A stretch of 64,000 nt of DNA from Microplitis mediator (taxonomy: Eukaryota; Arthropoda; Insecta; Hymenoptera; Braconidae), in contig NC_079975.1 in the NCBI RefSeq assembly GCF_029852145.1, forward strand, positions 5,518,001 through 5,582,000, given 5' to 3'. Below, piece by piece: positions 37,823-49,791 of this stretch; the stretch's first letter is position 1; every line of letters begins with the position of its first letter. Under the pieces are notes generated by a model. It had not been told where the DNA came from and ran no database searches. It saw nothing but the letters and a program-made list of their open reading frames with translations. The position numbers and the translations under genes were made by a program.

Positions 37823-38930
37823 CAAGTGAAAAGTAATGAATTTAGTTATCCTGGATCGAAACAGAATTTATTTTTGAGGATCTCTATTTTACTCATACCT
37901 ATTTTGTAATGTGATAAATTAATAGAATAGTTTATTTAAAAAGTAAAATATGACATTTTTTACTAGCGTATAAATAAAATAAAGGCATTATTTATTTTAC
38001 AAAATAAAAAAGATGTACAAATTTAGTATTAATGTGTTTAGTAGCTTTCGTTGTTGGTGATAAAAAATAATGTAGCCTCATTCATTAGTGAAGATTATAT
38101 ACATTTACATTCATTAGATGAAAGAAATAAATTGTAAGTAGTAATAACCAAAAGTAAATAAGTAAGAATATATACATATATATGATAATCATTAATAACA
38201 ATAATTGAGAAAGTTTTTTGTGATGAAAAATTTTTTTGTTTCCATTAATTTGATTTTTTTTGGTCCTCATTTGTCGCTGTAATTGAATCAGCTCTGAACA
38301 ATCTCACAGTTTACCTCTCACCCGTGATCATTTGCTTCTTGTCACATTTTTTAACTTTTATTTTTCTATTTTTATCTTCGTTAAAAACACGTCTACGCTC
38401 GCTGAGCGACCGAGAGAAAGAGAGTGTAAAATGTTGTTGAGATGGAAATGGAGATGAAGCGAATGCCAAAGAGCAGTATGCGTACAAATATCAGCCATTT
38501 TTCTATTTGGAATTTGTGACAACACTGTTGCTGTTATTGTTGAAAAAGTACAGTTATATTAGTATATATATGTACATACATATAGAGAGAGAGAGAGAGA
38601 GAGAAAAGCTAGTGAATATTGAGTCAATACCATATTATCGTTTGCACATTCACAGGCTGTCGTCGGCATTGGGTCAAACTATTAACGATAACTTTTGACC
38701 CACTCGCTTTCAGAGACCGCAGATATTATTAATGAAAAAAATTCATTTTTATAATACTTTAATACCTCAAATTTCAATTAGTTCCAATTTATCTATAATT
38801 ATTTTACTTTTAAACAATAAACACTAAGTATCAATAAATAATATCTACCCACATTTATGCATAATTTTTTTTTTTTTCATTTTTTAATTTCATCCCAATA
38901 CTTCGAATAAAAGTTTTTTTAAATTTATTT

Positions 38931-39620
38931 GAATCGTTTATTTGAGAAACTGCACTCTCTAAACATGAATAAGTGAAATAAGTGAATATTCACTAATTCT
39001 AAGTGCCAACCGAACCACTTTTTGAAATTAGTGGTTCAGTTTGCTCTTGGAATTAGTGAATATTCACTTATTTTCACTAATTCATGTTTAGAGAGCATAA
39101 GTCAAGGAAACAAAATTTTTCAGGAAAGAAAAATTCAATTTTTTAATTGAAACGTCTTGAAAAAATTATTTAAAGTTGATTGACTTATGGGGTTTCTCAA
39201 CCAAACGGAAATAAAAAGTAAAATCATTGTTTTTTAAATTTCTTCCATTCAAATAATTTATTAGACTGATAAAATGAAGTATAAAATATGTATTTGAACT
39301 CTGAAACTCAGAAATAACAAAAAATAATCATTAATTTAAACATTTTAATCAGTCACATAACAGTCAGCAGTAAAACAACATTTGAAATTAATTTCCAAAA
39401 AAAGCGCGAATTTTAAATAAAAAAATAATAATTCCTGTACAACTAAAACTGCATATGTTATTTGAATGAAATTGTTGTCACCCCGTTAATTGTTTTTTAA
39501 ACACTGATTCGATGCATATTTTGATTGATTTTTATTGAGGGACATCCAAAGAACCCAAAAATGCAAAAGATCCAATTTCGAAAAAAAAATGACTTATGGG
39601 GTTTCTCAAATAAACGATTC
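38931..39620 (-). mobile_element. GAATCGTTTATTTGAG TIR family, copy A
   Basis: TIR GAATCGTTTATTTGAGAAAC / GTTTCTCAAATAAACGATTC, extended by CCCATAAGTCA. Flanked by a 4-bp duplication ATTT. Interior words (GGACATCCAAAGAACCCAAA) are in reverse orientation to copies at 44304-44948 and 56681-57443. Interrupted near its left end by the element at 38955-39095. Confidence 0.8.
38955..39095. mobile_element. Nested CTCTCTAAAC palindrome with AGTGAA words
   Basis: Starts CTCTCTAAACATGAATAAGT, ends ACTAATTCATGTTTAGAGAG, with CA on each side. Nearly perfect hairpin of 141 bp. It splits the left TIR of copy A, so it came later. Confidence 0.75.
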
Positions 39621-39813
39621 ATTTATAATTTACATGTTATATTTTCATGTTTAATTGCGTGACAATAAATAGTGTCATCTGTAAAGTAGCAGGAAATTTC
39701 GTAATTCCTAGAGGCTTTATTTACCCCTAGTATACTTTGAATTTGTTACTTGGTCATTAGCCAGGATTGTAACTAATTAAAACACTAAATTGAAATTTTC
39801 AATAACATCGAGG

Positions 39814-39966
39814 ATGGCAGAAGAATATTAAACTGCTGAGTTGAAGCAGATTTTTTTTGTCATGTCTCAAGAAGATGTGGAAGCGAGGGTTAAGATCCTG
39901 TTAGATTATTTTTCTAATCCATCAGACATACAGCAAATATTTATGAGATATTTCGAAGCCAAATAA
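39814..39966 (+). pseudogene. Short coding-like frame with one internal stop
   Basis: An ATG at 39814 reads MAEEY, then TAA, then in the same frame TAELKQIFFVMSQEDVEARV and KILLDYFSNPSDIQQIFMRY, FEAK and a stop: 51 codons in all. The composition after the stop is strikingly protein-like (balanced charges, amphipathic). If translation starts at the internal ATG the product is 34 residues. I recognise no family. Could be a decayed gene fragment, a small exon of a larger gene, or chance. Confidence 0.3.
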
Positions 39967-42524
39967 TACTTAATATATATTATTATTCCCATCGTCCTTT
40001 TTCAGGCCAACAAATTTTTCCCAACGTGAAAAAATCCTTCAAGTTCAGAATACCAATTCCTGAATTTACACATCTAAAAAATAAAGATCAATACATTTTA
40101 AAATAAATTCAGTTTTTGTCGATTGAGGAAATAATTTCGAATCGAGCCTAAAATTTCCGAACCGAAAATGAACGAAATTGAAATTTTTAAATGGCATAGA
40201 TTTCTGTTTGAAGAAAAAAACGATGATTTTAAATGAGATTTGTTCTTTTAATTTAAGTTTTTCAAATTTAATAAAATAAATTTCTTAATTTCCAAAATTA
40301 TTTTTGAATAAAAAAAAAAATTTCTTTAAAAATATGGGAAAAAATATCTATTTTGAGTAATTCAGAAGAGTTTATGGTATAGAAATATTAACAAATAGTT
40401 GGAATCATTGCCCTGAGCACGTAGGTGGTGTAGATATCATAGGAATCAGAGATCGTGAACTTGAAGGAGTGTATGTATGTTATATGTTATACTATCGCGT
40501 CCCTTATTGTCCGGATACCCGCGTTCAAGTGAGCGATTCATGTATTGATATATCTTCGGTAGGATATTGAACGTGACGAGACTGATAATATTTAGATACA
40601 GGAGACAGGTGTTTGACGACGTGTCAACATATCGAAACGAATTTAAACCAACATGACTTTTTTTTTCATTATTTATTTACCATCTAAATATTTGATATAT
40701 TTTTTAGTTTCTGTTTCAAAAAGTCATGGCCGGAAATTTATAGGTTTCAATAATAGGGCAGACTGAAGTGAAATTGGAAAAAAAATTTAGAATACGAAAA
40801 TTCTCAGAATTTATTCCTGATTTCGAAAATTACATAAAGTGAAAAAATTTGACCGTTCAATCTAATACTTGTTACTGTGCTCAGATATTTTTAATCGAGT
40901 CATAGAAATCTTTTGAAAAATGAAATTCAAAAAATTAAATTTTTTTTTTGTTAGATTTCGTATTTGAAGTTAGAGCTTAAATGCTTTCATACAATCTGTC
41001 GATGTGAGCTAATTTTAGACCAGTGTTGGGGACAACTGTTGACACATGCGTACATCAAGACAACATATTTTTTGTCAGCCGATTTTTGTTCTACAGAGAA
41101 TTAATGTCTGTGTTCAAATTCGTAATAGAGGGAAATGAGAATTTTTTCATCTCAAAATGTGACTATTGCTTGATAAATTTGTGGAATGATAAAAATCTAA
41201 GTGTTGCTGATGGCAGTGAGATTTGTACATACGTAAACAGTTTTCTACGTTATTGGTTTCAAATTGGCTCAATTCGACGGTCTGCAGAGCATTAAAACTT
41301 TAAGCATCGATTCAGGAAACTATGAAAAATTTAGTATGCGGTTCAGAGTGAAATAGGATTCCAGCCAAATCCATACTTGTCTGCAGTCACGTTTCACTCT
41401 TTGTCACATAATACATAACACAGAGGAAAATCGGACAAAATGGAAAGGCTAAAAAAAAATAAATTACTTTTTAAAACTGAATACGCGAGGTTTTATGTTC
41501 CAATTATATGTAAGGGAAATAAGTCAACGTTTAAATCGCCTTAAAATTTCTTTTCCATTTTTTAAAAAATTTAAAACAAAGTCGAGGAATTTTCTTACTT
41601 TGCTTCAGTAGTTTAATTATTTTTTCGAGTTGATGTATCATAATTTGTGTAAATAAAGTGGAAAAATTCGTGATATTCAAAAAAAAGTTACATTTTCTGA
41701 TGATGTATTTTTAGAGCATGGATCGAAATTACGTTTATGCTAGACTGATTCTTAGATTATATAAAAATATCAATAACTTGGAGATAACTTTATCTAACCA
41801 ATCTTGATGTCATATCAATAAGACCATAAATTTTTCAGAAATTAAAGAAAAATAAGTAATAAAATAAAATTACAATTGAATCATTGTAACCCAAAAAGAA
41901 ATTTTGTTCAAATTTTAAATGTAAAAAAAAAAGTTTTTGTACTACGTCAAAATTTCAAGCCATTTGTCATTCATTCAGAAATTTTTATTCATGGTTTGGA
42001 AAAAAATCTGCATAAATAATAATAACGTCATACTAAATCTTCAAATTAAGACTAATTAAACAAAAGTGTATTGGACATTTGAAATTAAGTTAAATTTGAC
42101 GTTTGAAATTAAGTTAAATTTTTTCGTGCAATGCTATGTTGTCATCAAGATTCGGGCCACGTCATTTTTCTTCATTCCCCATGTCATTCTCTGTGTGGTG
42201 ACGCGATCGATGCTTTTATTGAGCCAGAGTGAGACACCGATAGAAAAAACAGAGACAACGAACTGGAATATGATGAGAAGGGATGGATGTTGGTTGGCAA
42301 AGTCGACTGGCACGATGGACAGAGGGATAAAGTGGTTTGGACTTGAGAGTGAAGTTTCCTCTCTTGGAATCTCCAATAGTCAATAGAGTGTGTGTAAATG
42401 TCTGTATAAAATGTATATATGAATATATGTAGACATATATGTGTACTATTCACTCGTTACCACCCATTTTTCTATCAAACTATGAATAACTACTCATAAA
42501 CTTCCAAACTTCACTACAACTCAC

Positions 42525-42526
<2 letters not shown>

Positions 42527-42566
<40 letters not shown>
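42527..42566. repeat. Poly-T tract of 40 bases
   Basis: Uninterrupted T run on plus. On the minus strand it is a poly-A about 60 bp beyond the end of the reversed dispersed element at 42628-43318, which may hint at retroposition. Confidence 0.85.
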
Positions 42567-42627
42567 CAATGATAATGATATTTTACTCATATAATTTTAT
42601 ATCGATAAATTAAAACTAAAAAATTGG

Positions 42628-43062
42628 TCTATTGGTTGACCCTACAGGCCAGCCTCAAAACTCTCCTTGAGCTCGAAAACATTGTTGTGAATACATTTTC
42701 GAGCTCGAAAATACTTTCGAATGCCGTTGTTTTCGAAAAAAATCTTTTTTTACAATTTTTTCTCTGACGATATCTCTCAAACGAATTGACCGATTGAGAT
42801 GGTTGAGGCGGCAATCGACGCGTTTTATTGAATTCTAAAGCTGATTAGATTTTGGAATGGATCAATCGAGCCATTTCTGAAAAATTTTCAAAAAACTGAA
42901 AAAAAAAAATTGTTTTTTTTTGTATTTCTTTTATATCTTAGAGTCCATTTGATCGATCGATTTGAAATTTTCAGAAAAGTTGACGGCCAACAAGCTCTTT
43001 CGAATGCTACCCCAACCATCTCAATCGGTCAATTCGTTAAGAAGATATAAAGAGTTTACATC

Positions 43063-43137
<75 letters not shown>

Positions 43138-43318
43138 ACACACACACACACACAAACACACACAGACACTCGGACATCCTTCTGAAAATAGTCAGAATAG
43201 CTTCCTAGGACCTCAAAACGTTGATATCTGATGAAAACTCTATTTTCGTAAATCGGGGTGAAAACGATAACTTCCCGAATTTTTGAAAATTTACAATTTT
43301 CTTAGCGGGAAGTTAAAA
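42628..43318 (-). mobile_element. CCCGCTAAGAAAATT-type dispersed element, copy 3 (reversed)
   Basis: Plus strand starts ATTGGTTGACCCTACAGGCC and ends TTTTCTTAGCGGGAAGTT. Module order matches copies 1 and 2 in reverse, including a long CA tract (43065-43166) in the position where the others have GT/GTAC repeats. Confidence 0.75.
43065..43166. repeat. CA/GT microsatellite inside a dispersed element
   Basis: About 50 CA units with a few interruptions. Gives rise to a meaningless Thr-His open frame at 42962-43231. Confidence 0.9.
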
Positions 43319-44303
43319 AAATGCCATAGTCAACCCACATTAATCATCAAATTTTTTTTTCTACAAGAGTATTTTTGAATTAATTTTCTTATTTATTTTC
43401 AAATTTATAAACTTGGATTTTAAAGAATTTTTTTTTTGTAATCAATCATTTTTTTATTTAGATTTTATCAACTTTATTATCATGGCAACTCAAGTGTAAC
43501 ATAGTGAGTTGAGACGAGATACGCATAATAATAAACTGGTCTTTGAACTGAACACAGATTTTGTATGCATGTCTGTGTATGTGTGTCTTTGTGGGTGTGT
43601 GTGTGGGCGTAAGTGAAAGAGAAAAGGGATGATTTTGTAGATATATAGATAACTGAAGTGAGATAGAGTAACACTTTATGTAGAACGTGACTTGTTAACT
43701 ATTAATGTATGCAAATTGATGCGCAGTGAAATCACGCACAAACAATAGCACTTTTAGGAAAACGGACACTTGCCTCAATTCATGTACAGTCAAAAGACAA
43801 TATTTGCTTGGCTTAAACAGTATTAATTATTAATCAAACTATTTAACTAAGGCATGATATTTATACAAAGTATTTAGTTTAAATAATTACAAAATTATAG
43901 ATATTCCGAGTAAAGGAAATGAATTTTTTTTATTATTTTCATAATCTTTTGAAAGCATAATTTTGGAAGTGAACCAAGTCGTCTTGAAAGTAATTCGAAA
44001 ATTTTCAACAAGATGAATTTTAAAGTTTTAAATTAGGAATGTTACTGAGAATTTTGAACTTGAAAAATCTCATTCAGTTGAAAGATCCAGCGTTATTATC
44101 TGTGACAATTTTTTCACGGAATTAAAATAAGAACCAAAGTATACCAGAACAAAAGTAATGGAATGTTAAATTAAACAGTGACATTCAGAGAGATTCGTTA
44201 AATCTTTTTTACCCAACTGAGTAAAAAGTTCAAAACTATTTATTAGAATGAAAATGAGACTTGAAATTTTCAAATGAAAATTCTATTGAAGGCATTTCTA
44301 AGT

Positions 44304-44948
44304 GAATCGTTTATTTGAAAAACCCCATAAGTCATGTTTTTTACGAAATTGGGTTTTTTGCATTTTTGGGTTCTTTGGATGTCCCTCCATAGAAATCAAT
44401 AAAAATATGCATCAAATCAGTGTTTAAAAAACAATTAACGGGGTGACAACGTTTTCATTTAATTAACATATGCAGTTTGAGTTATACAGAAATTATTATT
44501 TTTTTTATTTAAAATTCGCGCTTTTTTTGAAAATTAATTTCAAATGTTGTTGTATTGTTGACTGTTATATGACTAATTAAAACGTTTAAATTAATTATAA
44601 TTTTTTGTAATTTCTGAGTTTCAGAGTTCAAATACATATTTAACACTTCATTTTATCAGTTTAATAAATGATTTGAGTGGAAACATTTAAAAAAACAATG
44701 ATTTTATAACTTTTTTTTCCGTTTGGTTGAGAAACCCCATAAGTCAATCAACTTTAAATAATTTTTTTAAGTAGTTTCAGTAAAAAAATTAAATTTTTCT
44801 TGTTGGAATCTTTTCCAGAGACGCTAACATTATTGTATTTCATTATTTATTTATTATTTTAATGTCAAGTTTCTCCTAAAAAATGTTTTTTGTGTTTCCT
44901 GAAAAATTTTGTTTTCTTGACTTATAGGGGTTCTCAAATAAACGATTC
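44304..44948 (+). mobile_element. GAATCGTTTATTTGAG TIR family, copy B
   Basis: TIR GAATCGTTTATTTGAAAAAC / GGTTCTCAAATAAACGATTC with a perfect 4-bp duplication AAGT outside. Interior shares GGGTTCTTTGGATGTCCCTC and AGTCAATCAACTTTAAATAA with copy C. It is the uninterrupted copy (645 bp). No transposase ORF. Confidence 0.85.
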
Positions 44949-45693
44949 AAGTATGGAAACGAGAAAATTTTTATTTTGTTGATTTCTTTTTCGGAGTGTT
45001 AATTCCGAAATTCAAAACTTTTTAATAAATTTTTTGTGATAGAGTGAAAAAATAAACAGAATATAAATCTGGCTGTATATAAATATTTGAAGCCATTTTG
45101 TCTCGATAAGTTATGGATATTTTATTATATTTCGGTAGATATTTCACAATTTAATTTTTTTATATCATCAAGTGATTTTCTGAATTATTCAAAAGCTCCA
45201 ATAATTTTATTTCAAAATTCAATTCAACGTAAATTTCCAATGTATTCCTTATATTTTGTATTTTCAAATAATTAAGCTCTTCCCGCTGTAATGACTAATA
45301 AATAAAAAATTTTGAAAACGAATTATTTTATTGTCATGTGTGTCACGATTGAATAACAAAATATTTATTGGATTCAGTTTATTAAAGATTCAAAATAATT
45401 CACAAAAAATACTTTATTGATGTTATCGATTAAATTGCAAATATTGTACACAAATATGTATGATATGTAAATATACTAATATTTGAATTTCCGTATGAAA
45501 GAAAAATTTTTTTTATTAATACGTTAACTTTTTTATTCGAAAGCATGTAATTTACATACGTAAAAAAAAAAATTAACATTTTACAGTTTAATTAAGAATT
45601 ACTAAAATTCCTATATTTATTGGAACACTTTATATGTTCTCTTATCATACAAAAAATAATAATCACTATAACTTTCTGAAACATTGAATTTTA

Positions 45694-46350
45694 GGGAATA
45701 CCGGGGCTCAGCGGACCCCCCGGAAATGACAGACCCTCTCAATAATATGATCTTGAAGTTAACAGACAATCAGCAATTTTTGGATTTTTATTTTCAACAC
45801 GACGATAACAAAAAAAAAAAAAAAAAAAAAATATGCACCTGTAGAAAATTTAAAAAACTATAAGTACAATTTTTTTGAATATTTTTTTTTTTATGATTTA
45901 TCGATTTTAAAAAAATCTAAAAACTATCAGGCGTTGGCTAACTTCAGTATCATTCAATAATTTACCAAAAAAAATTTGTTTCGTCATTGTCATATTTTCA
46001 TTAGTTTGATATATATATTTATCAAGTTTCAGAGCGATTCGAGATTCCTGGGGCATAACGGACCCTTCACAAAATTAAGAAAAAAAAATCACTTTATAAT
46101 CGATGATGCGGTATCTTGGCCTTTGAAGGTCAGCTTTCTAAAATAATTAAAGTGTTTCAAACAATAATTGGAAAATCATGTCTCAAAAGTCGGAGAAAAT
46201 CGGGTCTGTGGCATTTTTGTGGTAACTGCCACGACTTTTTTTAATTATGATGAATTTGTCTGAGAAAGTTCAAAACAACTTATACCCGATGCTCAAAAGC
46301 CCCAAAAAATAATTAGCGGCTTATAGGGACCATTGTGTCCCGTTTTTACC
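45694..46350. mobile_element. GGGAATACCGGGGCTC element, TA-flanked
   Basis: TA on both sides (45692-45693, 46351-46352). The left end GGGAATACCGGGGCTCAGCG is loosely mirrored by GGGACCATTGTGTCCCGTTT then TTACC. Contains poly-A near 45810. Diverged. Confidence 0.4.
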
Positions 46351-47157
46351 TACAGCTACATAGAGTAAGATCCCAGGAATTTATGGGATTGATCTATAAA
46401 ACATCTGGATTCGTATCAACTTACATTTCGATGCGTTCATAGTGTTTCACATTCGACGATACACTTGATACTACTACAGAAAACACTGAATTTCTCAATA
46501 TATTTTTTTAAAAAAGTATCAATTATTCACATGCTGACGATATTTTATCAGCAATTATTTTTATAAAAAAACTAACATTAGATTAAAGAAAAAAAATTGA
46601 GTAACCATGCACTGCATTCAAAAATTAAAATATCTACAAATTTAAAAGTACTCGAAAAAATAAATAACTTTTTTTTAAGTAAAAATAATTAATCTACACA
46701 GATGCAAGTTTACAGTTGGATAGTAATGAAAGTTGCTCAAAGCTTATATCTAAACTAAATGGCGTGAAAATAAAATATGAGTAAAAAAAATCGATGTATG
46801 TGTACATGTGTACATGTGTGTGTGCTGATGAGACTCGGTATGCTTGTTTCACACATGAATACACGTAAATAAAAATAGTAAACCTTTGAAAGTTAAATAA
46901 GCAATATGACAATATATATAAAATATGAGAATTAATCTATTAATAAATGTTTAGAGATAAATAATTGCTGACTCCTTATTAAATAAGAGTTTGTAAAATA
47001 GGTAAAACACGGATTTAAAGATGTTGCAAATTATATTGCTGAGTAGTCACTCAGCAATTCGTTTTCCCTGTTTTATGTATCCTTGTCACGAGACTTCAAA
47101 TTAAAATCCGGGTGGAAAATTGCCGAGTAAAATGAATCCAAGATTATTTGTATCATA

Positions 47158-47678
47158 CACTGACGCAAAAAATTAAAGGAACAGAATAATTTTATAAATT
47201 TTTTAGTGATTTTTGGAAGGCTGTAACTTTTTGAAAAATAATCGTTTTTCACGGTCCGTGGGCTTTTCGGAAAAAAAAAAAATTTTGGAGCTCTTAAAAA
47301 ATTTTGATAAAAATGCACCGAAACTAGAGATTTCAAGCTATAAAATGCTTTTTTAAAAATCTCGATACGATTATTTTTCACAAAGTTACATGTACCTGAA
47401 GATCGGAACGTTTTTCACGCATCGAAAATGAAAATAATTCCTGAAATTTGTGTCTAAAGGCGACCTAAGGGGTAGTTGGGGTCGGCCTGTCATTTTCGGA
47501 TGACGTGTGAAACATTTCCGAAATCTAGGTCCAGTAGATTTTTTTCTTTTCATTTCTTTGTTCTTATTTTCGTTCCGCGAAAAACGTCCCGATCTTCAGG
47601 TACATAAAGTTACAGCCTTCCAAAAATCACTAAAAAATTTATAAAATTTTTCTGTTCCTTTAATTTTTTGCGTTAGTG
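47158..47678. mobile_element. Foldback with CACTGACGCAAAAAATTAAAGG ends
   Basis: TA at 47156-47157 and 47679-47680. Left CACTGACGCAAAAAATTAAA mirrors right TTTAATTTTTTGCGTTAGTG, and the inverted repeat continues through GTGATTTTTGGAAGGCTGTA. The 102-codon minus frame overlapping it is probably chance. Confidence 0.8.
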
Positions 47679-48515
47679 TAGAAAATATAGACGACTAAAA
47701 AAATCGGGATCACAGTTATTCTAGAACGCGAATAGAAAATGCTTACATGACTCCAATAAATTATGGCATAATTTTCATAAGATTTAGAAACCATTTCCAT
47801 TTATGCTTAGGAACCATCGCATGAAAATTTCTATGAATTTTTTAAAATACTTTTAGATTCAATTATTTTTTATCGTTTTTCGATTGATGATATTAAATCT
47901 CGTTACTTTTATTGTTTGGAGGATCGATAATCAAACGTGTCATTATGTCACCACGAACATCGGATTACTATTCGATCATCGGATATTGAGAGCTCTCTGG
48001 CATGCCTCGGGAAATGAGCAAACCAATTGGAAAACTTTAAACGATAACGAAAAAACTTATTTGCTTTTTTATACATTAAAGTATTACTATTTACACTGCG
48101 GCTAATGGGAAATTGGTATTAACGAGCAATTGATTAAATTATTTTCAATTTCTAATCAATAAAAAAATTTAATCCTTCACTTCAATTTAAAACTTATATT
48201 TTTTTGCATGCATTCATTATTTTTTAAGTATTTCTATGTCCTTGTAAATACCAAAATTTGTATTTTTTTTTTTTCGAATTCAAAAACGAAAATTTTCTGG
48301 AAAAAAATTTTTTTAATCTTAAATTTAATAATTAATTTGCGTGAATAAATTTTAAGTGCGAACGTGAATAAAATTTTGTAAACCAGTGTCTTTAATAAGT
48401 GTAACGTGTGGTTGTGATCTAGCAACAAAATAGTGAAGTGATATATCTATATCTATATCTATATATAAATATAACACAATACGGTGACTAATAAAATTTA
48501 ACAAGGTGTCTATTA

Positions 48516-49514
48516 GGGTGTTTCAGAAAAAACAAATTTTTTATGGTATTCAAAAATTGAAAGTATAATTAAGAATAAAAATTTTGGTACCAATTCAAAC
48601 TCTTAATAATAATATTGAGGTTTGGCTCAATCCATTTTTCTATTTTCCATTTAAATAACGCGGGAAAAAAATTGTTTTTTTTTCTAGAATTTTCTAGCTC
48701 ACAAACCAATCAACGGCTTTTTATACTCAACTAACATTTTTGTAGGAAATTGAACGCTCTACAGAAAAAGTCTCTTATCATTTTTTGATAAATCTCACTG
48801 TTCAAAAGTTATTTGAGCTTAAAGTCAAATTTATAGTAAATTTTGAGATCTTCACCTTTTTGGCGAAACTATTAGTCTCATCACAAAATGTCATGGAATT
48901 TTTTTCGTAGATAATTTTATTCCTTACAAATTATCACAAATAAAGTTTTTTGAAATTCCGCATTGTTTTCAATTTGTCTTCAATTCAATGTCAAGCTCTT
49001 AAACCAATCAGAAATCTATTTTCTTAAGAGCTTGACATTGAAATGAAAATAACTTGAAAACAATGCGGAATTTCAAAAAACTGTAATTGTAATAATTTGT
49101 AAGGAATAAAATTATCTACAAAAAAAAATTCTATGAAATTTTGTTATAAGACTGATAGTTTCGCCGGAAAAGTGAAAAGATCTCAAAATTTACTATAAAT
49201 TTGACTTTAAGCATAAATAATTTTTGAACAGTGAGATTTATCAAAAAATGATAAGAGACTTTTTTTGTCACGCGTTCAATTTCCTACAAAAATATTAATT
49301 GTGCATAAAAATTCGTTGATTGGTTTGTGAGCTAGAAAATTCTAAAAAAAAAAAAATTTTCCCGCGTTATTTAAATGGAAAATAGAAAAATGGATTGAGC
49401 CAAACCTCAATATTATTATTAAAAGTTTGAATTGCTACCAAAATTTTTATTTTTAGTTATACTTTCAATTTTTGAATACCACAAAAAAAAAATTTGTTTT
49501 TTTTCGAAACACCC
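48516..49514. mobile_element. 999-bp near-perfect palindrome with GGGTGTTTC ends
   Basis: TA at 48514-48515 and 49515-49516. Arms of about 450 bp pair almost throughout (for example GGTATTCAAAAATTGAAAGT and its complement). No ORF. It ends 65 bp from the candidate exon at 49579-49791. Confidence 0.8.
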
Positions 49515-49578
49515 TAGTGTCTATCTAAGGTGACTTATCATTTAAACTAATAAACTTTTGTTTGTTAATAAGTCCCAC

Positions 49579-49791
49579 CGTCTTGACGTAGGTCACGGTC
49601 TCGGAGGTGGCCTCGGTGATGGCTCTTCTCAGCCTGGTACGTCGTGCTTGCGACAGAGTGCGCGGGCAGAGTACGACGCCTTGGGCGCCTCCGGCACCGG
49701 AACCAGATGCCGAAGCTGCGTTGAAGCTTGCCATCGGCGGCGGAGGTGTTGTTGCTGTCGACGTTGACGATTTGCACCACCACCACGGAAA
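49579..49791 (-). CDS. Candidate GC-rich upstream exon, possibly an alternative SK N-terminus
   Basis: Seen: a 213-bp island of high GC in AT-rich DNA. On the minus strand it is bounded by acceptor cacatactcag (before 49791) and donor ACG|gtggga (after 49579), and one frame is open for exactly 71 codons (FPWWWCKSST...MASFNAASAS...SETVTYVKT). Phase 0 at its end would splice in frame to LRKPVSTLSI at 7846. A second minus frame and one plus frame are also long and open, so strand and frame are not certain. The internal ATG (MASFNAASAS...) could be a start. I do not recognise the protein. Inference: an alternative upstream exon of SK, which would make the locus over 47 kb here. It lies 65 bp from the end of a 1 kb inverted-repeat element (48516-49514). 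Alternatives are an unrelated small gene, or a shuffled GC-rich fragment. Confidence 0.4.

Larger units (their letters stand above)
28025..49578. other. Sequence upstream of the 28.0 kb SK exon, no certain gene
   Basis: If the 49.6 kb island is an SK exon, this is also intron; otherwise it is 5' flanking DNA. It should hold the promoter and any 5' UTR of the first coding exon, but I cannot place a start site. It contains TA and CTTATT microsatellites (28379-28409, 29101-29160), nested MITEs (29399-30302), a GC-rich island (32555-32640), and numerous TIR elements listed separately. Intervals with nothing I can name: 30310-32540, 32650-34430, 35040-36700, 37830-38920, 39970-42520, 43330-44300, 44950-45690 and 46360-47150. 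Moderately GC-richer patches at 38390-38480 and 42180-42380 have no recognisable product. Confidence 0.5.

Noticed and set aside
41023..41295. 90-codon plus-strand frame starting with TTG
   Set aside because: No ATG at its start, no recognisable domain and no splice or repeat context; kept out for lack of support.
42962..43231. 89-codon Thr-His repeat protein
   Set aside because: Product of the CA microsatellite within a dispersed element.
47073..47381. 102-codon minus-strand frame
   Set aside because: Half of it lies in a foldback arm (47158-47678), and the residue composition is that of AT-rich noncoding DNA.
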